From: Deltaproteobacteria bacterium
GTDB lineage: Bacteria > Myxococcota_A > Polyangia > Palsa-1104 > JAEUJZ01
DNA length: 6,181 bases
Assembly: GCA_017990795.1 (NCBI GenBank)
Contig: JAGNNG010000124.1
Coordinates: forward strand, 1-6,181
Reading direction: 5' to 3'
In this document: positions 1-5,571 of the stretch, in pieces
Position numbering within the stretch: the stretch's first letter is position 1
Layout of the letters: the number at the start of each line of letters is the position of its first letter
Notes under the pieces: generated by a model
The model's input: the letters and a program-made list of their open reading frames with translations, nothing else
What the model was told of the DNA's origin: nothing
Database searches by the model: none
Translations under genes and position numbers: made by a program

Positions 1-1277
1 TCGGTACGTGCGCCCGGCCCCACGCCCAGCAGCGGCGCAAACTGGCCCGAGCTCAAGTCCAGCACATAGCTGTCGGCGCGCAGCCCCACCGAAGACTCGC
101 CCAGCGTCACCAGCGCCGCCGGACCCGACGCGGCCCCCAGCGGCGCTTGCAAGAAGGCGTGCCCGGAGCGCTCCAGCACTGCGGGGGGTCGATAGATCGG
201 CGCGACCTGCCACTGCTTACCCGCGTACAGCCACACTCGATCGTCAAACTCGGGGCGCGTGGCTTGCGCTGGACCCAGACGCCCGCCCAGCAACAGCGGA
301 CCTTGCGGCCCAGTCCACATCGCCGCCCCTACCCGACAGCGAGGCCGCGCCGGCTCAGCCTCAGGCAGCGCGGCGCAAGCATCCGTCGGCGCAAGCACCT
401 GCTGCCAGCGTCCGCCGTCCCACTGCCAGGTATCACTCAGCACCGCATCGCCCCCACCCAGCCCGCCAAACAGCAGCACACCCTGACTAGACGAGGCCGC
501 GGCGCGCTGACGTGGCGTCGGACCCTCGCCTGCACTTGCCAAAAGCCGCCACCTGGCTTGCCCCATGACGCGCTGGTACTGCCACGTATCGCCAAACAGC
601 TGCCGCTCATCTCGACCGCCAAACAGCAGCAGCTTGCCCGTCTGCGTATCCAGCGTCAGCACATGGCCCGTCCGAGCCGGTGGCGACTGCGGCGGCGTCT
701 CGGCATGCCAGCCCAAGCCGTCCCACGACCAGGTATCCGCCAGCACGGTACCGTCGTCGCGCTGGCCGCCAAAGAGCAGCAGCCGCGCGCTTTCCACATC
801 GTAGGCCATCGCCGCGCCTCGCCTCGCCCCCGGCGTCGCACATGGCGCCGACACACAAGCTCGCTGCAGACCCACCTCAACCGAGCCTTGCGCTTGCTGC
901 CACTGGGCCGGCGAGAGCACCGTCTCTCCCCCAAAGTCTGCCGCTTCACCCGTCGGCCCCAGGCTGGCCCGCGCGCGCACCCGCACCGCTACCGACTGGC
1001 CGTTGGCATACGCCAGCTCTGGAGCGGACACCGTCAGTAAACCCGGCACGGCAAGACCATCCCCGCGCAGCCGCTGCCGACGCGACTGCTGGCCCAGCTG
1101 CAGCTGCAGCTCCACTTCATCGGCGACCCAGGCTTGGTCCGGCTCAGCCAGCCGCAGGCGCAGCTGCAGGCAGGGCGGCTCGGAGCAGCTCGGCTCTACT
1201 TTGGCCACCTCAGTTGGCGTGCAGGCCCACAGCCCAAAAGCCATCATCAAAAGCCCCAGCAGCCTCTGAAAAGACAT
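1..1277 (-). CDS. Kelch-repeat lipoprotein, partial (C-terminus beyond left edge)
   Basis: Open minus-strand frame with no stop up to the window edge (425 codons from the ATG at 1277; 436 from an in-frame ATG at 1310, the numbering used here). Residues 17-30 form a hydrophobic segment ending in LWAC, a lipobox, so Cys30 is probably lipidated and the protein envelope-anchored. Residues about 31-165 look like an Ig-like beta domain (alternating LQLRLRL, VELQLQL). From about 170 kelch repeats follow at roughly 50-residue spacing: LLLFGG at 177-182 and 227-232, VLLFGG at 278-283 and LLLGG near 339-343, with DTWSWDG, DTWQYQ and DTWQWDG between them. Kelch repeats form a beta-propeller used for protein or glycan binding; the ligand is unknown. 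The 1277 start gives a compact lipoprotein signal, but neither start has a good Shine-Dalgarno. It is transcribed divergently from the next gene. The kelch call is firm; the function is not inferable. Confidence 0.85.
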   Translation of the reverse strand, partial: MSFQRLLGLLMMAFGLWACTPTEVAKVEPSCSEPPCLQLRLRLAEPDQAWVADEVELQLQLGQQSRRQRLRGDGLAVPGLLTVSAPELAYANGQSVAVRVRARASLGPTGEAADFGGETVLSPAQWQQAQGSVEVGLQRACVSAPCATPGARRGAAMAYDVESARLLLFGGQRDDGTVLADTWSWDGLGWHAETPPQSPPARTGHVLTLDTQTGKLLLFGGRDERQLFGDTWQYQRVMGQARWRLLASAGEGPTPRQRAAASSSQGVLLFGGLGGGDAVLSDTWQWDGGRWQQVLAPTDACAALPEAEPARPRCRVGAAMWTGPQGPLLLGGRLGPAQATRPEFDDRVWLYAGKQWQVAPIYRPPAVLERSGHAFLQAPLGAASGPAALVTLGESSVGLRADSYVLDLSSGQFAPLLGVGPGART

Positions 1278-1310
1278 CCCTACTTGGTCACAACCGCTGT
1301 GATTTCGCAT

Positions 1311-1451
1311 GGTCAACCGGTCTGTGATTATCAGCTGACGCGATTTAAACTTCACGAATAAAATGTAAGATTAAATACATAAACTACACTAACTACAGTC
1401 CTTTTTCGCCAAAGCTGGGCGGGCCTCGGGCTTCGTGTTACATGCCGAGAC
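1311..1451. promoter_or_regulatory. AT-rich divergent intergenic region
   Basis: This region separates the minus-strand kelch gene from the plus-strand gene at 1452. Bases 1321-1400 are clearly AT-richer than the flanking coding DNA, as expected for promoters in a GC-rich genome. On the minus strand GATAAT (1327-1332, 5 of 6 to a -10) would start transcription near 1320, ahead of the 1277 ATG, but it has no convincing -35. A nearly perfect 9-bp tandem repeat, AACTACACT AACTACAGT, occupies 1382-1399 and could be an operator. Confidence 0.5.
1335..1364 (+). promoter_or_regulatory. Candidate sigma-70-type promoter for the 1452 gene
   Basis: CTGACG (1335-1340, 4 of 6 to TTGACA), an 18-bp spacer and TAAAAT (1359-1364, 5 of 6 to TATAAT) lie upstream of the plus-strand gene. 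Transcription would begin near 1371, giving a leader of about 80 bases that contains the 9-bp tandem repeat at 1382-1399. The match is moderate and the region is AT-rich, so chance is a real alternative. Confidence 0.3.
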
Positions 1452-2270
1452 ATGACCTTTAGGACTCCTAAGCTGCGGGACTGGCTGAGGATTTTGGCTG
1501 CGGCGGGGCTACAGCTGGCAATGGCGACGCAAGAGGGCTGTCACAGTCGCGGGGGCGCGCCGCAAGATGGCGGTCAGATGGCCGACCTGCGACGACGACC
1601 GTTCGATCTCGCCGACGAGCCCGAGGACTTCGCCACCGAGCTCGATCTAAGGAGCGGCGCAGACCTGGCTGGCGATCGGGACCTGGCGCTGTCGCTGGAC
1701 ATGACTGGCGACCTGGGCGGGCTCCTGGATCTGGCGCTGCCGCCGGATCTGACGATGCCCCGCGACCTGGGCACGCGACCTCCGTGTCTGGCAGGTACGG
1801 GCTGGGCGGCGTTTCGCTTTAAGTACGACGGCAGCACCTCGGCGCGACTGCAGGCTTTTGGTCTTCCTGACAGCTCGAACTGGGAGGCGGTGCCCGGTCG
1901 CCCCGCCAGCTTCGACGACGCGCTGCATGGTGGCGGCCTAAACATCGGCGGCGGGAACTTCATCCTGATTCGCTTTAGCTTGGTCGGCCTTACGACCATA
2001 AACAGCGCCACCCTGTCCATTTATGGCCGCAGCTACAACACCGGCAGCAGCGGCAGCTTTGAGGGCTGGTCGCCAATCCACTCGCCTAGCATCAAGTCGC
2101 CGGTAAACTCGGTCAGCAACGCTTGGCCTTATCGGTGGACGTCGGTGGACTACACGGCCAACGTCGTGGTCGGCGATCCACCGGGCCTGACCGGGATTCG
2201 ACTGTATGCCGGGCCAAGCTCCAGCAACTTGATCATCAACACCGTCGAGCTGTGTATCGACGGATCGTAG
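1452..2270 (+). CDS. Secreted Asp-Leu-repeat linker protein, putative lipoprotein
   Basis: 272 residues. The N-terminus has basic residues (K7, R9, R13), then a hydrophobic stretch (about 14-25), consistent with a Sec signal; Cys30 could be a lipidation site, but the preceding QEG is a poor lipobox. Residues 45-106 form a low-complexity linker in which Asp-Leu (or Asp-Phe/Met) recurs every six residues (59, 65, 71, 77, 83, then 87, 93, 99, 105), a style seen in many exported Myxococcota proteins. Residues 112-272 form a compact region with alternating hydrophobic strands (FILIRFSL, NSATLSIYG, TGIRLYAG, NTVELCIDG), suggesting a beta-sandwich similar in style to carbohydrate-binding or DNRLRE-like modules; I cannot name the family. 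Cys112 and Cys268 are the only other cysteines and bracket this domain, suggesting a disulfide. The ATG at 1452 has only a weak, too-close purine run upstream. Role unknown; probably displayed at the cell surface. Confidence 0.75.
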   Translation: MTFRTPKLRDWLRILAAAGLQLAMATQEGCHSRGGAPQDGGQMADLRRRPFDLADEPEDFATELDLRSGADLAGDRDLALSLDMTGDLGGLLDLALPPDLTMPRDLGTRPPCLAGTGWAAFRFKYDGSTSARLQAFGLPDSSNWEAVPGRPASFDDALHGGGLNIGGGNFILIRFSLVGLTTINSATLSIYGRSYNTGSSGSFEGWSPIHSPSIKSPVNSVSNAWPYRWTSVDYTANVVVGDPPGLTGIRLYAGPSSSNLIINTVELCIDGS

Positions 2271-2452
2271 CCAGCCCCAGCGCTGCCCATGACCTTTCGC
2301 CATGTAGATCAAATTGACAGTTTGTCAGCGCTACTGCGACTGTCTCTGTCAGGCTGTCGCAAGCATCGCCCCGCGCGGTGCCGACCCCGGCGAGCTCTCG
2401 ACGCAGAGCCGCTGGCCCATGTCTTGCTTTGCCTTTGCCTTGAGGTTTTTTT
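2271..2452 (+). promoter_or_regulatory. Intergenic leader upstream of the MYXO-CTERM/barrel pair
   Basis: These 182 bases hold no convincing gene. A short AT-rich patch (2306-2323) contains an exact TTGACA (2314-2319), but no -10 hexamer lies 16-18 bases downstream, so it is not called a promoter. The inverted repeat TGACA-GTT-TGTCA spans 2315-2327. The Shine-Dalgarno of the next gene, GAGG at 2442-2445, is separated from the ATG at 2453 by a run of seven T. No rho-independent terminator for the preceding gene is visible. Confidence 0.4.
2330..2364 (+). other. Imperfect inverted repeat (possible leader hairpin)
   Basis: TGCGAC (2335-2340) pairs with GTCGCA (2356-2361). The outer GCT (2330-2332) pairs with AGC (2362-2364) if an AC bulge is allowed, and the loop is 15 bases. 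There is no T-tract after it, so it is not a classical intrinsic terminator. It could be a leader structure ahead of the 2453 gene, or chance in GC-rich DNA. Confidence 0.25.
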
Positions 2453-3685
2453 ATGAAACGAAGCACGCTGCTGGGAATGATGTGCGGACTGGCCAGCCTG
2501 GGCATCGCGATGCCTGCTGGTTACGCCGATGGAACGACTTCGGGGACGGGAACCTGCTCGGGCACCGTCGGCACGGCGATGCTGGCGGGAAATACCCGGC
2601 TCTCCGTCAATGGGACCTTGATTCAGGCGGCGGTGGCCTCGGCGGTGTTTGGCCGCGCCGAGTGTGAGTGCAAGAGCCGCGATATCTCGATGCGCGTGCA
2701 GCTCAGCGGCGGCGGCGTGCTGGCCCAAGCGGATAACTCGGGCGTCTCGATGTACATCGGTCAGGACAACTGCTCTGAACAGACGCAGCGCACGACGACG
2801 GGCGCGCTGTGCGAACAGATTACCAACGCCAACCCACCCGGCAACGAGAGCTTCCAGCTCGACCTGGCTAAGTTTAAGTCGATCGGCCCGTTTGACATCC
2901 CGCTGCCAGCGGAGCCCATTACCGCCCCTCGGCCCGTCAACAACACTGATAGTCCGTACCTGTATAACAAGTGCGATACCAACGGCCCGCAGACGCGGAC
3001 AGTGAACGTCTTAGTTGGTCCCGACGCCAGCCCCGCTAGCTGCAAGCTGCCCCTGACGGTCAGCACCAGCTTGCCGAAGGCACCGACGATCGACAGCATC
3101 TCTAGCGGTAACGGCGGTCTGACGGTGCGCTGGTCGGTGCCGACGGGGACTGCAGGCATTGTCTCGTACCAGCTGCTGTGCAGAAGCAAAGCGGCCCCCA
3201 CGGTGCCGGTGATGGATCAGGCGTTCCTCGACAAGACGCCTTGGTATTTCTCGTCGTGCCTAAACGGCAAGCTATACCGGCGACCGCTGACCAGTGATGC
3301 CGTGAGCACCGTCGTCGAGCGACCCGGACTAGGCATGGGCAGCGCCGCCCCGTTTCCGCTCGACCCGGCGTTTCGCTGCTCGGACCGAATCGTCGCCAGC
3401 AACAACTCGCTGGATACCCGCATCACGGGCCTGGCCAACGCGCAAGAGTACGAGATCGTCGTGGCTTCCATTGACGCCTACGGCAACGCCAGCCCGTCGG
3501 ATATCAAGACCGCCACGCCGCAGGATACGCAGAGCCCGCTGAACAACTACTGCTCTGACACCGAGTGTCCAAATAGCTTTGGCTGCCAAGCCGGTCCAGG
3601 CGCACCGTCAGCTGCGGGGGCCGCCAGTGTGATGGCAATGGCCGCGCTGGGTCTACTTCGTCAGCGCCGCAGGAGGATGTCGTGA
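2453..3685 (+). CDS. MYXO-CTERM-anchored, FN3-like Cys-rich surface protein (MXAN_2561-like)
   Basis: 410 residues. Signal peptide: K2-R3, hydrophobic core to about 20, likely cleavage after Ala25 (GYA-DG). The mature part is Cys-rich (for example C35, C71, C73, C107, C120), suggesting disulfides in an extracytoplasmic protein. Residues 207-356 look fibronectin-III-like: PKAPTIDSI start, LTVRWSVP strand, SYQLLC strand, and a late YEIVVASIDAYGNAS with the tyrosine-corner style. About 75 residues are inserted in the middle. The C-terminus is a MYXO-CTERM-type sorting signal: C367, C372 and GC at 377-378, a hydrophobic Ala-rich helix (about 386-402), then RQRRRR. Such tails are known to be processed by myxosortases for surface anchoring. 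The start is supported by GAGG seven bases upstream. The gene overlaps the next one by 4 bases, matching my recollection of the Myxococcus MXAN_2561/2562 gene pair; that family assignment is not verified. Function unknown; probably a partner of the beta-barrel. Confidence 0.85.
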   Translation: MKRSTLLGMMCGLASLGIAMPAGYADGTTSGTGTCSGTVGTAMLAGNTRLSVNGTLIQAAVASAVFGRAECECKSRDISMRVQLSGGGVLAQADNSGVSMYIGQDNCSEQTQRTTTGALCEQITNANPPGNESFQLDLAKFKSIGPFDIPLPAEPITAPRPVNNTDSPYLYNKCDTNGPQTRTVNVLVGPDASPASCKLPLTVSTSLPKAPTIDSISSGNGGLTVRWSVPTGTAGIVSYQLLCRSKAAPTVPVMDQAFLDKTPWYFSSCLNGKLYRRPLTSDAVSTVVERPGLGMGSAAPFPLDPAFRCSDRIVASNNSLDTRITGLANAQEYEIVVASIDAYGNASPSDIKTATPQDTQSPLNNYCSDTECPNSFGCQAGPGAPSAAGAASVMAMAALGLLRQRRRRMS

Positions 3686-4581
3686 GTCGCCGCAGCACTG
3701 CAAAAATCGTGACCTTGGCCGCGACGCTTGCGGCAGGTCTACTAGCGCCCGCGCGCGCCACCGCCATGCCCCTAGAATCGCCGCAGCACTTCGCCATCGA
3801 GATCAAGCTGGGCCCGTATGTGCCGCACCTCGATAGCAGCGCAGGCTTAAACGGTCGGACGCCTTTTTCGGATCAGTTTGGCAGCTCGACCTCGGAAAAA
3901 GGGGCACTGCCCTCGCGCGGACTGCTGACCCAGGGCGAGTTTGACTATCAGTTCTTCAGCCGCTTCGGCACGCTGGGCGTCGGTATTTCGGGCGGCTACT
4001 ACAGCATCTCGGCCCCCGCTTTTACGCGACTGGGCAAGGCTCCCGGTCAGCCATGTAACGTGATTGCCGGCGACCAAAATAGCCGCGCCTACCAAGCCCC
4101 CAGCGCCGCCAATCCCAGCATGCTCGAGAGCAAGACCTACGAGCAGTGCATCTCGGGCGACACCGACAAGCTAAACGTGGTGCCGCTGTCCCTGATGCTG
4201 GTCTATCGCTTCGATGTGCTGGACAAGCGCCTGCACGTACCGCTGATCCCCTACATCAAAGTGGGCCTCGGCTACTACGTGTGGTGGTTTGGCAACAGCG
4301 ACTCGTTTACTGCCAATGTGACGTATAACGGCAGCGACGGTCAGTCGCGTACCGAGGCCGCCTCAGGAGCGAGCATGGGCGTGGTCATTCATCCCGGCAT
4401 CGCGCTGAATCTGTCGGCGCTCGATCCGCATGCGGGGCGCGTCATCGATCAAGAGGTCGGCATCAATCGCGTCTCGGCCTTTGTCGAGCTAAACGCGGCG
4501 CTGGTCGACGGCTTTGGCCGCTCAAACAAGCTAAACCTGTCTGATACCACGCTAAACGCCGGCCTCAACTTCGAGTTCTAA
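3682..4581 (+). CDS. Outer-membrane beta-barrel protein (MXAN_2562-like)
   Basis: 299 residues from a GTG start. The GTG overlaps the upstream TGA (GTGA at 3682-3685), and a perfect AGGAGG (3671-3676) sits five bases before it, so translation is probably coupled to the preceding gene. Signal peptide: basic N-terminus (R3, R4, K8), hydrophobic core, ATA cleavage site after Ala28. The mature chain shows alternating aromatic/hydrophobic strands and turns typical of a barrel: FAIEIKLGPYVPHLD near the start, GEFDYQFFSRFGTLGVGISGGYYS, YIKVGLGYYVWWFG and a final GLNFEF ending in Phe, the terminal residue recognised by the BAM complex. Two cysteines (in GQPCNV and YEQCIS) may form a loop disulfide. 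The beginning and end fit the myxobacterial outer-membrane beta-barrel family named after MXAN_2562, from memory. The role is unknown; the coupled MYXO-CTERM gene suggests a two-part surface assembly. Confidence 0.85.
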   Translation: MSRRSTAKIVTLAATLAAGLLAPARATAMPLESPQHFAIEIKLGPYVPHLDSSAGLNGRTPFSDQFGSSTSEKGALPSRGLLTQGEFDYQFFSRFGTLGVGISGGYYSISAPAFTRLGKAPGQPCNVIAGDQNSRAYQAPSAANPSMLESKTYEQCISGDTDKLNVVPLSLMLVYRFDVLDKRLHVPLIPYIKVGLGYYVWWFGNSDSFTANVTYNGSDGQSRTEAASGASMGVVIHPGIALNLSALDPHAGRVIDQEVGINRVSAFVELNAALVDGFGRSNKLNLSDTTLNAGLNFEF

Positions 4582-4595
4582 CGCCCCCCACGCGC

Positions 4596-4611
4596 GCCGC
4601 TTCTGAGCGGC
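4596..4611 (+). terminator. Short perfect hairpin after the barrel gene
   Basis: GCCGCT-TCTG-AGCGGC is a perfect 6-bp stem with a 4-base loop, starting 15 bases after the barrel stop codon. It is placed like a terminator for the 2453-4581 operon, but it is followed by ATATAATCC rather than a T-tract. It could therefore be a weak or factor-dependent terminator, or an mRNA 3'-end stabiliser. Confidence 0.4.
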
Positions 4612-4612
4612 A

Positions 4613-4618
4613 TATAAT
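4613..4618 (+). promoter_or_regulatory. Perfect -10 TATAAT, possible leaderless promoter
   Basis: An exact TATAAT lies 7 bases before the ATG at 4626, so transcription would be expected to begin at or next to the start codon. The only Shine-Dalgarno-like bases (AGGG, 4621-4624) are one base from the ATG, too close to work. No good -35 is seen at 16-18 bases upstream, where the preceding hairpin lies. Confidence 0.4.
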
Positions 4619-4625
4619 CCAGGGC

Positions 4626-5237
4626 ATGCGAGCTTTCTCTTCCAATCTCGACCGCGCCCTGGCCCTGGCCGCATCGGCCCATCGTCACCAAGAGCGCAAA
4701 GGCAGCGGCGTTCCTTACATCACTCATCCCGTGCACGCGGCGATGATCCTCATTAAGTACAGCTTTCCTGAAGATGCGGTCGTGGCGGCGGTCCTGCACG
4801 ACGTGGTTGAAGACACCGACGTGTCTTTGGCCGAGATCGGTCGGCAGTTTGGTCAGGCCGTGCAGCACTTGGTCGACCAAGTCTCAGAGGTCAAGCATGC
4901 AGCTGCGGCCCCCACCGAGCGCCTGCCCTGGCCGGTGCGTAAGCAAGAGCAACTGGCACGACTTGGCCACGCCGACCCGCTGACAGCTGCCGTGAAGAGC
5001 GCCGATGCCCTGCACAACTGCCAGTCGATGCTGCAGGACCTAACCAAAGACGGGCCCGCAGCCTGGCAGCGCTTCCGCAGCACGCCCGAGGAGCAGATCT
5101 GGTACTACAGCACGCTGGCGGCGCTGCTCCGGACGCGGCTGGGTGGTCATCCAATCAGCGACGAGCTGGACGAAGCCGTGTCGCAACTGCAGCGGCTTCA
5201 GCGCGAACACAGCGATGCCTCGGTCCCGCGCCCGTAA
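4626..5237 (+). CDS. Single-domain HD hydrolase, (p)ppGpp-hydrolase type (HD_4/SpoT-like)
   Basis: 203 residues, no signal peptide, hence cytoplasmic. It shows the RelA/SpoT-type HD hydrolase motifs in order: RKGSGVPYITHP (24-35), AAVLHDVVEDTD (54-65) and AVKSADALHN (122-131). The metal ligands expected from Rel/SpoT are all present (H34, H58, D59, D127), as is the catalytic Glu-Asp pair (E62, D63). LPWPVRK (100-106) and WQRF...WYY (147-161) are typical of stand-alone HD_4 proteins. The usual DRLHN is DALHN here, so the Arg is replaced. There is no synthetase, TGS or ACT domain, and the length fits small alarmone hydrolases (MESH1/SAH-like). The likely reaction is Mn-dependent removal of the 3'-pyrophosphate from (p)ppGpp; the substrate is inferred and could be another nucleotide. 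It follows the barrel gene by 44 bases but probably has its own promoter (TATAAT at 4613). An alternative start is not evident. Confidence 0.88.
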   Translation: MRAFSSNLDRALALAASAHRHQERKGSGVPYITHPVHAAMILIKYSFPEDAVVAAVLHDVVEDTDVSLAEIGRQFGQAVQHLVDQVSEVKHAAAAPTERLPWPVRKQEQLARLGHADPLTAAVKSADALHNCQSMLQDLTKDGPAAWQRFRSTPEEQIWYYSTLAALLRTRLGGHPISDELDEAVSQLQRLQREHSDASVPRP

Positions 5238-5571
5238 GCAGCCCGACGCCACTTTGGCCCATCACTCAATGCGAAGACAGCCGCCCATTGACAGGCAGCC
5301 GCAGGTAGTTCCGGGGCGCGCTAAGCGTGCGGAATTGTGCTTGTCGAGATTTCGACGCTGACCCAGGCGCGGCCCGCTGTGATTTGGCGCTGGACTCGGC
5401 AGCGCCCTACGGCGAATCTAAAAAGTGCGCGCTTCCTGCGGCTGCGTCGCAAACGGGTGCTTGTACGGCAGGCGCATCTCGCGCTAAGAACCCGGCGCAC
5501 CTTGCGACAAGCCAAGCAAGCGCCGCGAAGACAAGAACGCCGCCTGCCCTGGTCCAGTTAGAGGCAAACTT
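5238..5571 (+). other. Intergenic region, no confident gene
   Basis: This stretch holds no recognisable tRNA, IS end or conserved coding region. It contains an exact TTGACA (5288-5293) without a properly spaced -10, a perfect small hairpin GTCGA-GATT-TCGAC (5343-5356) and the inverted repeat GGCGCT/AGCGCC (5386-5391 and 5401-5406). A GTG-started, 74-codon, Arg-rich open frame runs 5337-5561 and ends inside the ribosome-binding site of the next gene; I do not call it a gene because it has no recognisable domain and no good Shine-Dalgarno. The promoter for the downstream gene is presumably in here but is not identifiable by eye. Confidence 0.5.

Noticed and set aside
147..1040. 297-codon plus-strand open frame rich in Arg, Pro and His
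   Set aside because: It lies antisense to the minus-strand frame encoding clear kelch repeats (LLLFGG, DTWxWDG). Its composition is that of a GC-rich shadow frame.
2314..2342. Exact TTGACA as a -35 for the 2453 gene
   Set aside because: The positions 16-18 bases downstream read GACTGT/CGACTG-like, not a -10.
5256..5276. Sigma-54-like TTGGCCC...ATGC
   Set aside because: The GG-to-GC distance is 13 bases rather than 10, so it does not fit the -24/-12 consensus.
5386..5406. GGCGCT...AGCGCC inverted repeat as a terminator
   Set aside because: The loop is 9 bases, there is no T-tract, and it lies about 150 bases after the hydrolase stop. It is likely chance in GC-rich DNA.
5238..5571. tRNA or other structured RNA gene in the spacer
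   Set aside because: No T-loop GGTTCRANYC pattern, acceptor pairing or CCA end could be found; the nearest match (GGTAGTTCCGG) lacks the cloverleaf around it.
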